From contig NZ_LMOZ01000001.1 of NCBI RefSeq assembly GCF_001423695.1, positions 1,797,272 through 1,861,271 of the forward strand: a stretch of DNA of 64,000 nt. Direction: 5' to 3'. Numbering within the stretch: position 1 is the first letter of the stretch; the number at the start of each line of letters is the position of its first letter. The stretch comes from Leifsonia sp. Leaf336. GTDB lineage: Bacteria > Actinomycetota > Actinomycetes > Actinomycetales > Microbacteriaceae. Below, piece after piece: positions 62,091 to 64,000 of this stretch. Below the pieces are notes generated by a model. It saw nothing but the letters and a program-made list of their open reading frames with translations, was not told where the DNA came from and made no database searches. Both the position numbers and the translations under genes were made by a program.

Positions 62091-64000
62091 ATGTCGATAA
62101 CAGCTGGTGCTGCGAAGCGGTCCACGAGGTCAACGCTGGCGTTCGCCGCCATCATCGCGCTGCTGATGACGATGCTCGCTGTCACGTCGACGAACTCATC
62201 GCCGGCTGACGCAGCGCAGCCGTGGTGCGGTGGAACGACTGTGTTCGGAGTCGTGCCAGACGACCCGGCAGCCAGCCCGACCAACACCGCCCTCGTGGAG
62301 ATCGACGGCTCGTCGGTCGGCAACGCACAGTTGAGCGGGTCTCTCGTGACGCGGAGCCCAGGAGACACCAACCTCCAGAACGGTCTCGGCCTCACCGCCG
62401 ACGGTTCAACGGCATACGCCGGTGCCGACAACGGGACCACGATCAGGCGCTACGACATGCTCACCGACACGTGGACGTCGTACCCGGGGCGGCCGCTTCC
62501 GGCCGGTGGCGAAGGCGTCGTTGCCGGAGCGGTGGATCCGGTGTCCGGAATCTACTACTTCGGCGAAATCGGCGCAGGGCCGACCGATCCGACGCTCGGT
62601 CACCTCTGGGGCTTCGACACCAACACCAATCAGCTCATCAGCCCAGCTCCGCTGATCACGTTCCCGTCGGTCGCCGGTGAGAACAACGGCGACATCGCCT
62701 TCGACGGCGCCGGCAACCTGTACATCGTCACTTCGTCGACGACACATGGCGACCTGGAGGTATCTCCCGGACCGCTTCCGACCACTGCAGCACAGGCACA
62801 ACTGCTCCAGCCGACGCTGCTCAGCGGTTTCACCGTGCCGCCCGCTGCCGGCGCGGCTGTGAACGGAATCGCGTTCGACGCGACCGGCACCCTCTACCTG
62901 AGCCTTTCCGGCGCGACCGGCGGGGTCTTCTCGATCGACCCTGGCACCGGCGCGCCTCAGTCGGCTTTGACACCGTTGTCTGCTGCGCTGATCGGCCCGA
63001 GCGGCACCGGCCTGGTCGACCTCGCCAGCTGCTCCTTCCCGCCGAGCGTCAGCGCTCAGAAGAACGTGCTCTCGCGGGTCAACCCCACGGATCAGTTCAC
63101 CCTCTCCGTGACCGGACCGACGGTGAGCCTTCCTGCGACAGCCACGACCGTCGGCACGGCGGACGGCCTGCAGCAGACCGCCGGCGGCCAGATTGTGCAG
63201 GCGGGTCCGGCGCTCGCCCGGTTCTCCGACACCTACACGGCCACTGAGACCGCCTCCGGTACGACCGACCTGTCGCAGTACTCCACGACATACAGCTGTG
63301 TTGACGTGGTCAATCCCACCAATCCACAGTTCCCCATCACCGGCTCCGGTACGACCGTGAGCTTCCCGCTCGATCCCTTTGTGGGCGAGTCACCGTCGGT
63401 CGTGTGCACCTTCACGAACGCGGCGCTGACCTCCGCCCTGACGCTGGAGAAGACGGCGAGCCCGACGGCCGTGAGCACCGTCGGTCAGACGGTGACTTAC
63501 TCGTTCCTCGTCACGAACACCGGTAGCACCATCCTCACGTCGATCGCGGTCGCGGAGACCGCGTTCTCGGGCACGGGTACGCTGCCCGCGCCGACCTGCC
63601 CGACCACCACGCTCGACCCGGGCGACAGCACCATCTGCACCGCCGCATATGACGTCACCGCCGCCGACATCGCCGCGGGCGTCATCGACAACACGGCCGA
63701 GGCGAACGGTCTGGACCCGAGCAACGACACGGTCACCAGCCCGGAGGACTCCGCCCAGGTCACCGCGACGCCTGCTGTCGCCGCCTTGGATTTGACGAAG
63801 ACGGCGAACCCGGCCACCGTGACCGCGGCCGGTGACACCATCACCTACACCTTCCACGTCACCAACACCGGCAACGTCCCGATCGACAGCATCGCCATCC
63901 AGGAAGGCAACTTCTCCGGCACCGGCAGCATCTCCGCGATCACCTGCAACGCCACCACCCTCGCCCCCGCAGCCTCCACCGACTGCACCGCCACCTACCA
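62091..64000 (+). CDS. Large secreted surface protein with DUF11/DUF7507-type repeats (incomplete, runs off the window)
   Basis: At least 636 codons open to the window end. A signal peptide (LAFAAIIALLMTMLAVTSTNSSPADA) is cleaved near residue 43. Residues ~45-310 form a beta-propeller-like region (NGLGLTADGSTAYAGADNG, NGDIAFDGAGNLYIV, NGIAFDATGTLYLSLSG). Residues ~315-445 look like a prealbumin/SpaA-type domain. At least two DUF7507 repeats follow, starting at about residues 450 (LTLEKTASPTAV) and 566 (LDLTKTANPATV). Such proteins are cell-surface or adhesin-like; a C-terminal anchor would lie outside the window. Confidence 0.85.
   Translation, partial: MSITAGAAKRSTRSTLAFAAIIALLMTMLAVTSTNSSPADAAQPWCGGTTVFGVVPDDPAASPTNTALVEIDGSSVGNAQLSGSLVTRSPGDTNLQNGLGLTADGSTAYAGADNGTTIRRYDMLTDTWTSYPGRPLPAGGEGVVAGAVDPVSGIYYFGEIGAGPTDPTLGHLWGFDTNTNQLISPAPLITFPSVAGENNGDIAFDGAGNLYIVTSSTTHGDLEVSPGPLPTTAAQAQLLQPTLLSGFTVPPAAGAAVNGIAFDATGTLYLSLSGATGGVFSIDPGTGAPQSALTPLSAALIGPSGTGLVDLASCSFPPSVSAQKNVLSRVNPTDQFTLSVTGPTVSLPATATTVGTADGLQQTAGGQIVQAGPALARFSDTYTATETASGTTDLSQYSTTYSCVDVVNPTNPQFPITGSGTTVSFPLDPFVGESPSVVCTFTNAALTSALTLEKTASPTAVSTVGQTVTYSFLVTNTGSTILTSIAVAETAFSGTGTLPAPTCPTTTLDPGDSTICTAAYDVTAADIAAGVIDNTAEANGLDPSNDTVTSPEDSAQVTATPAVAALDLTKTANPATVTAAGDTITYTFHVTNTGNVPIDSIAIQEGNFSGTGSISAITCNATTLAPAASTDCTATY

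Overview
The window is about 64 kb of high-GC actinobacterial chromosome. It most likely comes from the family Microbacteriaceae (Leifsonia or a close relative). This is inferred from gene order (tig, TPR gene, clpP1, clpP2, clpX; folC-ileS behind a short actinobacterial translational T-box), protein types, dense operons with 1-4 nt overlaps, and many promoters placed for leaderless mRNAs. No complete insertion sequence, prophage, rRNA operon or CRISPR array is visible. Four tRNA genes are present: Pro-TGG, Gly-TCC, Arg-TCT and His-GTG.

Layout. 1-4.0 kb: folC-ileS on the minus strand behind an ileS T-box. 4.0-10 kb: a divergent TetR/MHS-transporter pair, then valS coupled to two paralogous GNAT acetyltransferases and a small unknown gene. 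10-12.3 kb: a first ArsR-like regulator/MFS-exporter module facing a dipeptidyl carboxypeptidase. 14-20.6 kb: a ClC-type ion carrier and the proteostasis block clpX / clpP2-clpP1 / TPR / tig. 20.7-23 kb: tRNA-Pro and tRNA-Gly followed by a small AT-richer island. The island holds a TIGR02391-family gene divergent from a stand-alone proteasome-beta/HslV-like Ntn hydrolase, plus a decayed small gene resembling MT0933-type antitoxins. 23-32 kb: a two-component system, dps, an amidohydrolase, paiB, an Fpg/Nei glycosylase, rpiB and pepN. 32-37.7 kb: a four-gene ABC transporter/two-component operon, an MscS channel and a group II truncated haemoglobin. 37.8-45.1 kb: an FAD oxidoreductase, tesB, an ECF sigma/anti-sigma pair with a divergent Rieske lipoprotein, a thioesterase and ettA. 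45-52.4 kb: lipoprotein/ssb, msrA, nadE, a CPA2-type antiporter and a LysR/MFS pair. 52.4-64 kb: tRNA-Arg, a 2H phosphoesterase, a thioredoxin-like gene, an SGNH hydrolase, orn, tRNA-His, a secreted GH87-like beta-helix hydrolase, a second ArsR/MFS module, a secreted SLT-domain protein, a MetE-like barrel protein with a minimal zincin, and the start of a large DUF11/DUF7507-repeat surface protein that runs off the window.

Most interesting. (1) The island Ntn hydrolase has Thr1, Asp17, Lys33 and Gly47 in exact proteasome-beta register if its start is 21812, and it sits head-to-head with a TIGR02391 gene; this is the best candidate for an undescribed system. (2) Two back-to-back ECF promoters share the same signature, TGAACC-N16-CGTGCT. 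(3) Two paralogous ArsR/MFS modules have unrelated operators but identical leaderless regulator promoters. (4) A hairpin element occurs at 25.9 kb and 55.1 kb. (5) An inverted repeat could mask the ribosome binding site of the ClC-type gene. All functional statements rest on reading the sequence and on recalled family features; no searches were run.
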